DNA of 64,000 bases from Megascapheus bottae. Lineage: Eukaryota; Chordata; Mammalia; Rodentia; Geomyidae. The notes below the pieces were generated by a model. The model worked only from the letters and a program-made list of their open reading frames with translations, ran no database searches and was not told where the DNA came from. Shown here one piece after another: positions 1 to 9,585 of this stretch; positions within the stretch are counted from its first letter, which is position 1; every line of letters begins with the position of its first letter. The position numbers and the translations under genes were made by a program. The stretch is taken from positions 20,886,610-20,950,609 of the forward strand of contig JANJXV010000025.1 in NCBI GenBank assembly GCA_024803745.1. Reading direction: 5' to 3'.

Positions 1-100
1 CATCACAGGCAACAAGTCCCTGAGGTGTGAAGGGGAGAGGCCCAGAGAGGTGCAGTATCCCCTGGGGGACTCCATTCCCTCTCACATGGGGGTGGGGGGA

Positions 101-316
101 ACCTTGAACTCAGGGTCTAGGCACTGTCCCTGAGATCTTTTGCTCAAGGCCAAAACTCTACCAGTTGGAGCCACAGCACCACTTCTGGTATTCTGGAGGT
201 TCACTGGAGATGAGAGTCTCACGGCCCCTTTCTACTTGGGCTGGCTTGGAACCCTGATCCTCAGATCTCAGCCTCCTGAATTGTTAGGATTCCCCAGCTA
301 CCCACAGGCTAGGAGA
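101..316 (-). repeat. Composite SINE (B1-like left half + Geo right half)
   Basis: In reverse orientation, with the Geo 3' end (cttgaactcaggg) at the left, then gctcaagg and gagccacagcaccacttctgg, then the left half with gatcctcagatctcagcctcctga. The right half is shared with IDL-Geo SINEs. Diverged, with no clear poly(A) or target duplication. Confidence 0.75.
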
Positions 317-1159
317 AAAAGGGTCTCAACCAGGCTGTGAGCACACCATTCTAGTGGGCCCCAGAACTGTCCACTCCTTCACTGGGTGGGGGTGGGGAGG
401 GGCAGGAGGCAGTGTCATGTCAGTGTGTATGTGTATTTGTGTTTGTGTGTGTGATGTGGGGGGGGGAGAGTGCAGCTTCCCTAGCCTTTCCTAGCTCCAG
501 GCATTCTTAGTCGTTCAGTACCCAGCTGAATAAATGACACAGTTTCCACTCTCATCAGACTCCTGGGCTTGAAAGATGGCAGTGGGAAGCCAGGCCAGAA
601 CCATGTGACACTTACATAACCACCCTGAGCCTCAGTTTCTCTACCTGAACAGTGGGAGTGACCATGCTGCCTTCCCACAGAAGACCTCTGTGTGCTGCTT
701 GGCACAGAAGGAGCCAGGGCTACCTGCTTGTTCAGACAAGCGCAAGACAGTGGAGACAGAGAGGTCCAGTGGCTTGGCCAGAGGCCTCCTGGGATTCGTC
801 GGCCACCCTGAGACTAGACTTTGTCTTTCCCAGATGTGGATCCCACCACAGTTCAGCTGTTCTAACCCTCCTCCTCCCCCTCAGAAGCCTGGGGAAGCCT
901 GGGGTGAGGTCCAGAGCATCATAGCACCCAAGTATCCCACTCCGCCCTAGCTCATTCTCACCATTCTCCCAACAGCTGCCTCAGTGGAGCTGTTACAAAG
1001 TTTCCTGACACTAGTTCTTTTCCAGCCTAGAGAGAAGCTCCTCCTCCAGCCGGTTATCTTTCCCAAGTTATTCCATCCCTTAATCTTTGTGTGTCCACGC
1101 TAAGACCCTGGTGTCCTGGGGTGGGGGATGGGGGCTGGCCCAATCTCAACGGTAAGAAC
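317..1159. other. Intergenic flank: GT-rich patch and one MIR relic
   Basis: 419-455 is a degenerate TG run followed by a run of G. 600-680 resembles the MIR core (gagcctcagtttctctacctg). The rest shows no recognised gene or repeat. Short open frames here lack family resemblance or splice support. Confidence 0.5.
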
Positions 1160-1380
1160 TCTCCTTAGGTTAGCAAACAGGGCTGCAAGAATGCCAGCTC
1201 TGTGACCCTAAGAATATCCATGAATATGCAAAGCAGCTGCAATCCTGTAAATAAAAGCAATCATTTGCATGCAAATTGTATCCTTGGCTGCCCGTTTGTT
1301 CCTGCGTGGAAGGTTCCTTTTCGGAGTTGTAATTCTGCAGAACTGCCAGGGAGCAGTGAACTGGGCTTTAGGATGGAAGC
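1160..1380. promoter_or_regulatory. Candidate enhancer with palindromic octamer
   Basis: Non-repetitive stretch with a perfect 14-bp palindrome ATTTGCATGCAAAT at 1263-1276, which is two overlapping POU octamers (ATTTGCAT and its reverse complement). Nearby are AATATGCAAAG, a CAGCTG E-box and AT-rich homeodomain words. It lies 0.8 kb from the CpG island edge. Regulatory role is inference. Confidence 0.35.
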
Positions 1381-2059
1381 CACCTCTCCTGTTGGCACAA
1401 GGGGCAGGGCAAGCTCAGAGCAGTGCCCATGGGGGCTGGATAGGAGCCGGACCTCTCGGCGCCTCACCATTCACGGGGATGGAAGGGGAGCCTGCTTGTC
1501 TCCATGTCAGAGGATCGTTTAAAAATCCGTTCCCGTGGCTTCCCGCTCAAAACCCTGAGAGGGATCACTGCCCCCAGCAGAATAAACCCTAGATTATCAT
1601 GGTTCAGAACAGCAAGATCTGGCTGATGCCTCCCCCCAGCCGTCTCCCCCCGCCAAATCTGCCCACAGGCTCCAGCCACAAGAGCCTTTGTTCTGTTCCT
1701 ACAAGCTCATTCCCACCTCCTAGCCTTTCTTGCCACAGATCTCCCTCTGGAGACCCTCCCCCGCCCCCTCCCCCAGTTGCTCCCTGGGTCACTTTCTAGG
1801 CCATCCTCCTGTCTCTGGCCTGGCCACCCTGTGGTAAACAGATGCTGGATCCGGGCAGGTATTTACCTTCTCGCCCAGTTATCTTTGGGTCCATCCGCCC
1901 CTTTTCATCTCTTGTCCTAGGTGTGAGTTTGGGGGAGGGGAGGTCGACTGTATACAAGGCTTGCCTCGACGACCTTCTCCCCCCCCCCCCGCCATCCCCG
2001 CCTCCATCCCCCACTTCTGTGTCTGATCCTGAGCCCATCTTCTAAGGAAACCTCAGCGG
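1381..2059. other. Flank of CpG island, pyrimidine-rich, no gene seen
   Basis: Contains C/T-rich runs (1620-1775, 1978-2012) but no recognised repeat. The segment 1845-1920 (ggtatttacc, then gttatctttg) looks unique and could be conserved. No exon supported. Confidence 0.4.
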
Positions 2060-3316
2060 CTCGCAGCCTGGGCCCCCGTCTCGTCTCCTTCCCCGCCCTC
2101 GGCTGACCCTGGGTTTCAGACTCGCGGCGACGGGCAGGGCCGGCGCAGGCCCGCTTCGCGCCGCAGGTCGGGGAGGAAACTCGGGGAGGAGGGCTCCGGA
2201 GCGCGCCCGCCAACGTGCATGCATTTACATCTCCTTTGCATGCGGTTTAACTCCGCGCCTGCGGCGAGTCCCCAGCCGGAGAAACTTCGACATCGCATTC
2301 CTTGGCCCAGAAAGTATCCAGGGTTTGGTGCCAGGCCCCTCCCCCGGCTCCTCGTCTTTGCTGGGGGACCCCCCCCCACACCCACCCCGGGATCGGCAAG
2401 GCACCCCCCCTCCCCATCCCGGAGCCCTCGGCAGCCAATGTGGCGCGTGTGTTGGGGCCCCGGGCGGGGATGCTGCAGCCCGCCACGCTCCAGGGGCCTT
2501 TGTCCCGCGCTCCAAGCAGCCGCCCCCCTTAAGCAAAAGGGGGACAAGGAGAGGGGACTCGGCGAGGCCCGGGTGTAACACAGCGAGGACTGGAGAGGAA
2601 TGAACTTCGCGGCTCTGGGGCGTCCTAGGTCCCCCCCCCCAGCTCCCTCCGCCACCGCGAGTTAACCAGCTCCCCCGCCCCTAGGAAGGCCTAGGCTCCC
2701 TCCCCAGTGCTCCTCTGCCCCCCCCCCGCGGGAAACAGGACCGAGGGCGAGTGCTCAGCCCCAGCCTGGCTCCGGTGCCCGGCATCTGGGACGGAAACGA
2801 CCCCCTCTCACAGTGTACGCAGCTGCCCCCTGCCACCCCCAACCGTTCCTCCAGCTCGGATCTCCGCTCCGTCCTTTGCCCTCGCCGGGCCCCCCGCCCC
2901 TGCCCACACCCAGGCCCCGCGGCAGGTGCGGCTGACTCCCGCGTCCGGCCCCGGCGCTCGGCTCGGCCCACCCGGTCCAGGGCCAGCCTTCCCCCGCACC
3001 GCCCCGCCGCACGGTCCCCGCGCCCTGCCCGGGCTCCGATCGCTCAGACTCGGCTGCGGTGACTCCACTGACCCTCGCCGAAGACGTGGGTCTCCACTCG
3101 GTGGTCGGGGCCCGTTGTCCCCCGTTCTCCCGTCCCGCCCCCAGCGGCTCCTCTCGACGCCCAATCCCCACATCGCCCCCCCAGCTCAGCTCCCGGCTGG
3201 GGCGCAGACAAGCGCCAGAAGCAGCAGCCCCCTCCCACCTTCCCGAGCCCACGGCAGGAAAAGTTTCTGGGGTCCCCGGCGCACCCGTTCTCCGTGTCCC
3301 CGCAGCTCGCACTCAC

Positions 3317-3475
3317 CGACCCCCGCGGCCCCACAGCACCGGCGATCCTGCTGGCCCGCGGCCAGAGTCACATCCCCGCAGCGCCGCCGCGGCCTCTGCT
3401 CGCCCGCTCAGCGCATCGCCTTGCGTCCAGCTGCCGCGCGAGGCGCCCCCGGGCTCGGCCCGCGCTTGCTGCAGC
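3317..3475 (-). other. Candidate non-coding first exon (5' UTR) on the minus strand
   Basis: Reading leftward, the sequence ends GGGGGTCG followed by GTGAGT, a consensus donor (plus-strand ctcac at 3312-3316). Upstream lies the GC-box array, which would place the start site near 3420-3490. No TATA box is seen, as usual for CpG-island promoters. The putative exon holds two minimal upstream reading frames: ATG-CGC-TGA at 3416-3408 and ATG-TGA at 3373-3368. The start site is a guess; only the donor and the context are seen. By position it could be exon 1 of GPRC5B. Confidence 0.35.
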
Positions 3476-3485
3476 GCCCGCGGCT

Positions 3486-3785
3486 CCGCCCCGCCAGCCC
3501 CGCCCCGCCCACAGGCCCGGCCCTCTGCGCTCAGGCCCCGCCCACATACCCGCCCCCGCTACGTCCTCGGCTCTCACACCCAGGCCCCGCCTCCCCCTCC
3601 AAAACACGCCCCTCAACTCGGGCCCCGCCCCTCGCACGCCGGCGTTGCCCCTCAAGGCCCCGCCCCCTAAGCGAGGCCCCTTCCCCGACAGACCCTCCTC
3701 GTCGAAGGCGGGCCCGCCCCCGTCCCGCAGGCCCCGCCCCCAGCCAAGCCCCGCCCCAGCCCCGCCCCCTCGGGGGTCCGGGAGC
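3486..3785 (-). promoter_or_regulatory. GC-box (Sp/KLF) array
   Basis: Roughly ten CCCCGCCC/CCCGCCCC words at irregular 20-45 bp spacing, many preceded by AGG or AAGG, giving a near-tandem AGGCCCCGCCC pattern. The array sits just upstream (in minus orientation) of the candidate first exon. The G-rich minus strand could also form G-quadruplexes. Confidence 0.6.
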
Positions 3786-4414
3786 GGCGGCCGGTCCGCC
3801 CCCAGGTCCGCATTGCGCCCCTGCGCGGCTCCTAAGCGCGGGTTTCTCCGGCGCTCCTCCGCGCGCGGGCCCGGTCCTGCGGCGCGCTCTGCGGTCGCCA
3901 ATGCCCCCTCCAGCGTTGGTACCGGGCGCTCTCTCCTTCCGCCGCTCCCGCTCCTCCGCGGCCTCCCCGGGCGCTCGTCCCCGCCTCGCGCCCCTCTCGT
4001 GGCCCGCGCGCTGGGTCTGCGCACGAGCCCGGGGTGCCGGGGCTGGTGCGGTGACGCGGGGGGCACGGAGGGGCCGGCGTGCCCAGGGCCCCGGGCGGCC
4101 TCCCCGCCGCTCCCTCCTCCGATCCTATCCCTCCGGGGCGGGGGTCGCGCGGGTGTCGGCATGGGCCCCCCGTTCCCGGATCTGCGCCCTGTGGACCCCA
4201 GTTCCTCAGGCGCGCAGGCACCCCGGGCGGAGAACCCGACCCCGCTCGGTTCTGGGGTGGTGACCGGCGTCGGTGGGGGTCCAGCCCGCCCCGCCGAGAC
4301 CCCGGCCCGCCTCCCCGGGCCCCTTGGAGATGGCCCGGGGCTCCGGCGCGGTCGTCGGGGCCGCCGCTCCCCCGTTCCCGCCGCCCGCGCGCGGAGCGGC
4401 ACGGCGGGCGCGCG

Positions 4415-4428
4415 CCGCCCCCTGGTGG
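4415..4428 (-). promoter_or_regulatory. CTCF core motif
   Basis: Minus strand reads CCACCAGGGGGCGG, matching the CTCF core CCASYAGRKGGCRS at every position. It lies at the right-hand edge of the CpG island, where insulator or promoter-proximal CTCF sites are common. Occupancy cannot be told from sequence. Confidence 0.6.
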
Positions 4429-4660
4429 CCGCCGGCGGCACCGGCGTTGGCTCGGCGGGTCGCGCGGGCCGCGGGTCCCCGCCCCATCCGCCCGGTCGCA
4501 GAGGGTGGGGCTGGGCGAGGACGCGCTCCGGGCCCTCAGACTCCCAAGTCAGTGCTCTCCCCCGGGGACTCCACGCCAGACGGCTGTCCGGAGCAGCTCG
4601 GATCTCCCGAGGCGGAGTCACCGTTTGCCATCCGCCGCGGCCAGGCCTGGAGGCCATTCT

Positions 4661-5630
4661 TATGTCCTCTTAAGTCTTGGCCCATCTTTTAATTGTTCTG
4701 TCGTTTTCTTCAGGGGCAGGACGGGACTGCAGCCTGGCGAAGTCGCCCCACTCCTCTTCCAGGGATGTTTCTGGAAACATCACGCCGTGGGGAGTCAGCT
4801 GCAGTGGTGAGGATTCAGAAGAGGCCTCATGAAGCCCTGTCCTTCCCCCTACGTCCCGGGGTTTGAACTCGGGACCTTGGGCTGGCTGGGCAGGCACCTG
4901 ACCCCTGACACCGCACCCACACCCAGGGCTTCGAGCTCTGCCAGGCTCTCTACAAACAGCACAGCTCTCCTGCTCCTTCCCGCAGCCCCCGGGGAGTGCA
5001 GGTGTCCCCATTGCCATGAGACCCAGGGGGACAGGACCAGGAAGCTTCCTGTGTTCCCAGCAGGAGGGCCTAGGGCTGCTATGCCTCCCCTCCTCCTCTT
5101 CTTCCTCTCTGTCCCTCTTCTATTCGTCCTCTTCCTTCTCCTCCTCCTTTTCCTCCTCTCTCCCTCTCCTTCTCTCTGAGGGCCTAGCCAACCCACCCTT
5201 GTGATTACACAGGACTGACAAGGCCGAGGTGGGAGCCTGAGGTGACTGGGTTACATAAAGGCTCTGGGGACAGGGCAGTTGCATAATGGGGTGAGGATGG
5301 CTGCGATGGAGAAGTCAGTCAGGGAAAGAGAAGCCATGGGTGGGTGGGGGAGGAAGAACAGATTTACAGCGAAGGTGAGTGCCAGGTGGCCCTTATTCAG
5401 GAAGAGGCACTGGAGAGCCAACCCAGGGTTGCAGGACAGTGCCAGGCCAGACCACGCAAGCTACTCCCCAGCCCTTTTGCTTGTATTTTGAGATGGGGTC
5501 TCTCCACGTGGCACTGGCTGTCCTCATCTGTGTGAGGCTGGGTTCCCTGGCTGGGTTCTGAGAGAGGAAGCATCTGACAGAGTCAGACTGGGACTGCCGG
5601 CTGACCACTGAGGACTGTCCCTCGAGGACT
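4661..5630. other. Right flank of CpG island: tRNA-SINE fragment, pyrimidine tract, B1 fragment
   Basis: 4848-4905 contains ccggggtttgaactcgggac, the T-arm-like reverse of a tRNA-derived SINE. 5080-5176 is a C/T tract of CTT and CCT units. 5484-5540 has ttttgagatggggtctc, the reversed 3' part of a B1-like SINE. No coding exon seen; a GTGAGT word at 5375 has no supported exon. Confidence 0.45.
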
Positions 5631-5929
5631 GCTCAACGCTGTCTCACTGGCTGATGCGAGTCACATGGCAAGCACAAAGGCCCTGGGGTAGGAATAAGCT
5701 TCACCTGGTTGAGAAACAGAAAGAAAGCCAGAAAGGCTATAGACTGCAGCCCAAGTTGGAGCTTGTCAGGCTGGGATGTGGTTGGGTCTGAAGGGGACCT
5801 GAGGACTTGCAGCAGACCCCAGCTCAGTGTGATCTTTGTGGTAAGGAAATTGCTCCAGCTGCTGGGTAGGGAATGGTCTGAGAGAACCAGAGCAGAAACA
5901 TCCTCATTGTGGGTCAAAATTGTACACCA

Positions 5930-6305
5930 ATGAGAGGCAGAAGATGGAAGGCACCAGGCCAGCCACAGCAGAAGCATCTGAGAAATCAAAACCCTGCGTC
6001 CGCCCATAGCTGTGTGTGGCCCGGTGCAGTTTTCATCCCCAGCCACATGGGGAGCTTATTTTGGCAGGATCATAGTTCTAGGTCAGCCAGTGCAATCTCA
6101 TCTCCATAGAGGGATGCCAGATGCAGTGGCATGTGCCCACTACCCCAGCTTGGCAGGAAGTATAATGTTGACAGATCCTGGTGAATTCCCCAAACCTATA
6201 TTAAAAATAACCCGCATAAAACAAGGCTGAGTGCGTGGCTCAAGTGGTAGAGCACCTGCTCAGCAAGTGTGAGGCTCTGAATTCAGAGTCAAAAGAAGAG
6301 ACTGT
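5930..6305 (+). repeat. B1-like + ID-like composite SINE copies
   Basis: Two consecutive degenerate left-half segments (gtggcccggtgcag and gatgcagtggcatgtgcccac, each with a cccagc...gg stretch) lead into an ID-like end with gtggctcaagtggtagagcacctgct and a truncated T-arm. This layout differs from IDL-Geo and resembles B1-dID-type dimeric SINEs. Confidence 0.5.
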
Positions 6306-6307
6306 CT

Positions 6308-6506
6308 CGAGCCATCAGTGGCTCATGCCTGTCATCCTGGCTACTCAGGAGGCTGAGATCTGGAGGACCGAGGTTGGAAATCAGTTGGGAAGTCTGTGAG
6401 ACTCTTATCTCCAGTGAACCACCAAGAAGCCAGAAGGAAAAAGCTAAGGGACAGTGCCCAGGCTAGGAGTTCAAGCCCCAGGATGGGCATAAACACACAC
6501 ACACAC
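6308..6506 (+). repeat. Composite SINE (B1-like + Geo) with (CA) tail
   Basis: Starts with ccatcagtggctcatgcctgtc, has ggctactcaggaggctgagatc and agtgaaccaccaagaagccag, then a shortened Geo part ending gttcaagccccaggatggg and a short (AC) run at 6491-6506. Confidence 0.75.
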
Positions 6507-6584
6507 TGGATTGAGGGGTGAGGGAGGCACCAGCTGGCTTTGTGGAGAGGCCTCCCAGGCTGGGACAAGGCCTCACTGAGGTCC

Positions 6585-6860
6585 TCGAGGCTTCTGCAGT
6601 GAACTGGCCCGGGGTCTAAGCTGCTTCAGTGAGGTGCAGGGACCATGGGGGCTGGGGTGGGGTCTAAAGTGCCTGTAGTGGGGCACAGTGGCCACACGGT
6701 GGCAGCATCCCCACGCTAGCCCGGGCTCTAAGCCACTACAGTGAAGTGCAGGGGGGAGAGGGGGCGGGGGAGGTCTAAGGTACCTGTAGTAGGGCAGAGT
6801 GGCCACACGGTGGCAGTGTCTGCACGTGTGGCTCTAAGGTGCTGCACTGGCTTTGGGGGT
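6585..6860. repeat. Degenerate ~111-bp tandem repeat (about 2.4 copies)
   Basis: Units begin with GGTCTAA and include cctgtagt and gtggccacacggtggcag. The long matches at 6661-6705 and 6772-6816 are offset by 111 bases, and ctaag...cagtgaRgtgcaggg at 6613 and 6727 repeats with a similar offset. A third partial unit starts at 6838. Not a known transposon to my eye. Confidence 0.7.
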
Positions 6861-7477
6861 GTCAGGGCCTTTTCTTTTTTTTTTGCATATGAGGGTCCTG
6901 TGGTGGGGACCTCGGGGGCTCCCCCCACTTCACCAAGTGGTGGTAAACCTTGGAGTTTGGGGCCCAAGAGAGGTTAATGCCAGAACATTTAAATGGATCC
7001 CCTTAAGAAACCCCCTAAGAGTCAATGGCTCCCCTTTCCTTTTCTCTGACTTGGACAGGGTCCAGGGCCTGGGCTGCCTCCTTGGGCTGGGGGCTGGGAA
7101 GGAAAAACCACAGAAGCTGAGCCCCCTGGGTGCCATCCACGGTGCCATGCCAGGCAGTAGCTACACGTCAGCTCTTCCTTCTAGTTACCTACAGGTTATT
7201 TATTTATGAGGGAATGCAGCTCAAAATACCCTAGCCCTCGCCGCCGGGAAGAGGGGTCATAAAAATAGGCTTGGGAAATCGATGCAGACATAAATAAATG
7301 GCAGTGATCACACAGTGGCTGGTGTGGTTTTATTAAAGTTACTGCCCCGTGGGCTTTGGAGCTGGCCCAGCTGAGTGTCCATGACCTGGGCAAAAGAGGG
7401 GGGTGGGGAGAGGGAGTAGGGAGAGGAAGGGAGGGAGAGAGAGAAAGTGGGGGGAGAGACCCTATTGTTAACTTTTG
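6861..7477. other. Non-repetitive flank with a candidate MEF2/HOX-rich element
   Basis: 6873-6884 is a T run. 7165-7345 is AT-rich unique sequence with gttatttatttatgag, gtcataaaaatagg (MEF2-like), cataaataaatgg and ttttattaaag; it may be a conserved element. 7390-7460 is G/A-rich. No exon supported. Confidence 0.35.
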
Positions 7478-7696
7478 TTTTTGGTGCCAGTCTTGGGGCT
7501 TAAACTCAAGGCCTGGGCACTGTCCTTGAGCTCCTTTTGCTCAAGGCTGGTGCTCTACCACTTGTGCCACAGCACCACATCCAGCATTTTGGTGGTTCAT
7601 GGAGTCTCCTAGCCTCTCCTGCCTGGGCTGGCATTGAGATCTCCGCCTCCTGAGTAGCTGAGATGGCAGGTGTGAGCCTGCGGGCACCCGGCTAGT
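7478..7696 (-). repeat. Composite SINE (B1-like + Geo)
   Basis: Starts at its reversed 3' end with gccagtcttggggcttaaactc, then ctcaaggctggtgctctaccac and the left half gcctcctgagtagctgagat with caggtgtgagcc. Moderately diverged. Confidence 0.8.
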
Positions 7697-8454
7697 TTTG
7701 CCCTTTTTAGAAAAGTCTGAGTTTCTTGTTATTGTCATCTGGTGTTCAGTTTCCACCCCAGGGGTGAAGGAGGAATTGGTGAGCTGGCTGCTATCCTTAA
7801 CTCCTTTCCCTTCTCCTCCCTTCCCCTCCCCATCTTCCTATGCAGCACCGGTGGTGTCTAGAGCTCACAATCCTCCCGTCCCAGCCTCTCCAGTTTTGCT
7901 GGGGTTAGACGTGTGCCCCAAGACCCCTGGCTGTTCTTGGCTGTGATCACCGCGAGGGTCCACAAGGGGGTGTGGGGGGGCAGAGCACTGTGTAGGGGGC
8001 AGGCGACCATCAAAATGGAAGCTTATTCTATAAGATTACTCATTTCCAGTCAAAAGCTTGAGTCAAGAAAACAAGATCCGTCACCATCACTGCTGAAAGC
8101 CATTCTGCCATTCAGCCCCTACCTGGTGTTTTTTGCTGCCACCCTGTGCCCCTGTTTCGGTGTTGCGGTTGCTGTTGGTTATTCGGGACATGGAATCTTT
8201 TGAACCTTTCGGCCCTGGCTGGCCTCAAACCGTGATCGTCTGCACCTCTGTCTCCCTGGGATAGGAAGATTCTCAGGCCCCAGGCTCTTGGCTTTGCATT
8301 CTCCAGGGAGTCCCTGGGCCATGTTCACCCTAACACAGTCAGAGTCCACGGGCATCACGCAGCCCTGTGGAGACAGAGTTCAGGGTGAAAGATTTGTGGC
8401 GTCCATGGCAGGCTGGAGGTTAGAGGAAGATCCTCATGACCTAGAGAGCTCATC
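7697..8454. other. Intergenic sequence, B1 fragment at 8190-8285
   Basis: Mostly unique. 8205-8260 (cctggctggcctcaaaccgtgatc) is a reversed B1-like fragment. No gene seen. Confidence 0.4.
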
Positions 8455-8803
8455 ACCACCGCCTATGGGTGGGGGGGACAAAAAGGGAGGGGAGAGAAGA
8501 GTGGGGGGGAGGAGGGAGGGTGGAGCAGGCAGTGTGGGGCCAGAGCAGAACATGAGTGAGGTTTATAGATCTTGGGGGATGGGGCTTGGAGCTCATCTGG
8601 GCCAGGAAGAGGGCAGGGGGAGGAGGGAAGGGCAAAGGAGGGGAGGGGGAGGGGAGGGGGAGGAGAAAGGAGGAGGGCAGGAAAGAGGAAGGGAGAGAAG
8701 GACTGGGAAGAGAGGGGAGAGGAAAGAGGAGGGGGAGGGAGAGGAGGTAGGGAAGAGAGGAGGGGGGAGGGGAGGGAGGGGGAGGAGGGGGGAGAGGGCC
8801 CTA
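8455..8803. repeat. Long G/A polypurine tract
   Basis: Nearly 350 bases dominated by G and A, especially 8613-8803 (gggag, ggagg, gaaag units). The plus strand is stop-poor, so an open frame runs through it as low-complexity G/R/E. It could form triplex (H-DNA). Confidence 0.8.
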
Positions 8804-9090
8804 TGTCCCCAGTCCTGGGTAAGTGCAGCTGGAGAGCCCAGCCAGCTGAGCTGTGTGTTGTTTCTTATAAGTCTGGGCAGTGAGTGGCTCTCCCACCTTC
8901 CCTCTCCCAGCTGCACACATCGTAAGAATACAGACAGGCAAACCAACCTCCCTCCCTCCCTCCCTCCCTTCTATTTTCTGAGCATCCTTAAGAACAACAC
9001 TGAAGAAATGGTGGTTTACGTGTTAAACTTGAAGCGATTTCAGCAGGTCTCACAGTCCTGCTTCTGCATGTTTGTATATGAAGCCCCTTG
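8804..9090. other. Unique sequence with (CCCT)n
   Basis: 8948-8969 is a (CCCT)n run. The remainder shows no recognised repeat or exon. Confidence 0.4.
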
Positions 9091-9099
9091 CGCACTTCA

Positions 9100-9313
9100 C
9101 TTTTTTTTTTTTTTTTTTTTTTTTTTGCCAGTCCTGGGCTTGAGCTCAGGGCCTGAGCACTGTCCTTGGACTTTCTCAAGGCTAGAGCTCTACCACTTGA
9201 GCCTCAGCACCACTTCCGGCTTTTTCTATGTATGTGGTACCGAGGAATTGAACCTGGGCCTTTGTGCATGCTAGGCAAGCACTCTACCACTAGGCCAAAC
9301 TCCAAGGCCCCAC
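9100..9313 (-). repeat. IDL-Geo SINE, full length
   Basis: Poly(T) at 9100-9126 is the reversed A tail. It is followed by gccagtcctgggcttgagct (Geo 3' end), ccacttccggctttttctatg (Geo/IDL junction) and gcatgctaggcaagcactct...ctaggcc (ID-like box A region). The tRNA-Ala-like left monomer plus Geo right monomer is the layout described for Geomyoidea. Confidence 0.9.
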
Positions 9314-9585
9314 TTTTGGTTTTTGAGATGCCATTGCCCAGGCAGCCTCCTCAGTGACGCCAAGCCCCACGTGGCTTTAACAAATGTACACCTGAGTGTC
9401 TGCCATGCTGACTTTGATATACAATAGCCACAGCACTCTAGAAGGTTCTCCCGCAAACACTAGCCTCATTTCCGTGACCATACCATATGCATTTCAAAAG
9501 AATTTTGGAGAAAACAAATCATCTTACCTACTCTGGAGGCCCAGAACAGGAGGATCCAAGTTCTAGGCCCATCTGGACAGAAAAG
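9314..9585. other. Unique sequence
   Basis: No recognised repeat apart from a few bases of SINE edge. No gene seen. Confidence 0.3.

Larger units (their letters stand above)
2060..4660. promoter_or_regulatory. CpG island, probable promoter of a neighbouring gene
   Basis: About 2.6 kb of very GC-rich sequence with frequent CpG, in sharp contrast to the CpG-poor flanks. It holds around ten GC boxes (CCCCGCCC on the plus strand, i.e. GGGCGGGG on minus) between 3486 and 3780, a splice donor on the minus strand at 3316/3317, and a CTCF core at 4415-4428. GC boxes upstream of a minus-strand donor point to leftward transcription. In human and mouse the gene beyond the 3' end of GPR139 is remembered to be GPRC5B, in the same orientation, which fits. 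The distance here (about 31 kb) is much shorter than remembered, so the gene name is not assigned. No coding exon is recognisable. Confidence 0.75.

Noticed and set aside
2707..4673. Overlapping long open frames (518, 459 and 429 codons) on both strands of the CpG island
   Set aside because: Stop codons are rare in GC-rich DNA; several frames are open at once, and the products are P/R/A/G-rich with no domain resemblance.
7948..7985. CTCF-like ccacaagggggtgt
   Set aside because: Two core mismatches.
8288..9274. 328-codon open frame on the plus strand
   Set aside because: Runs through the polypurine tract, a (CCCT) run and a SINE; G/E/R low complexity then SINE-encoded residues.
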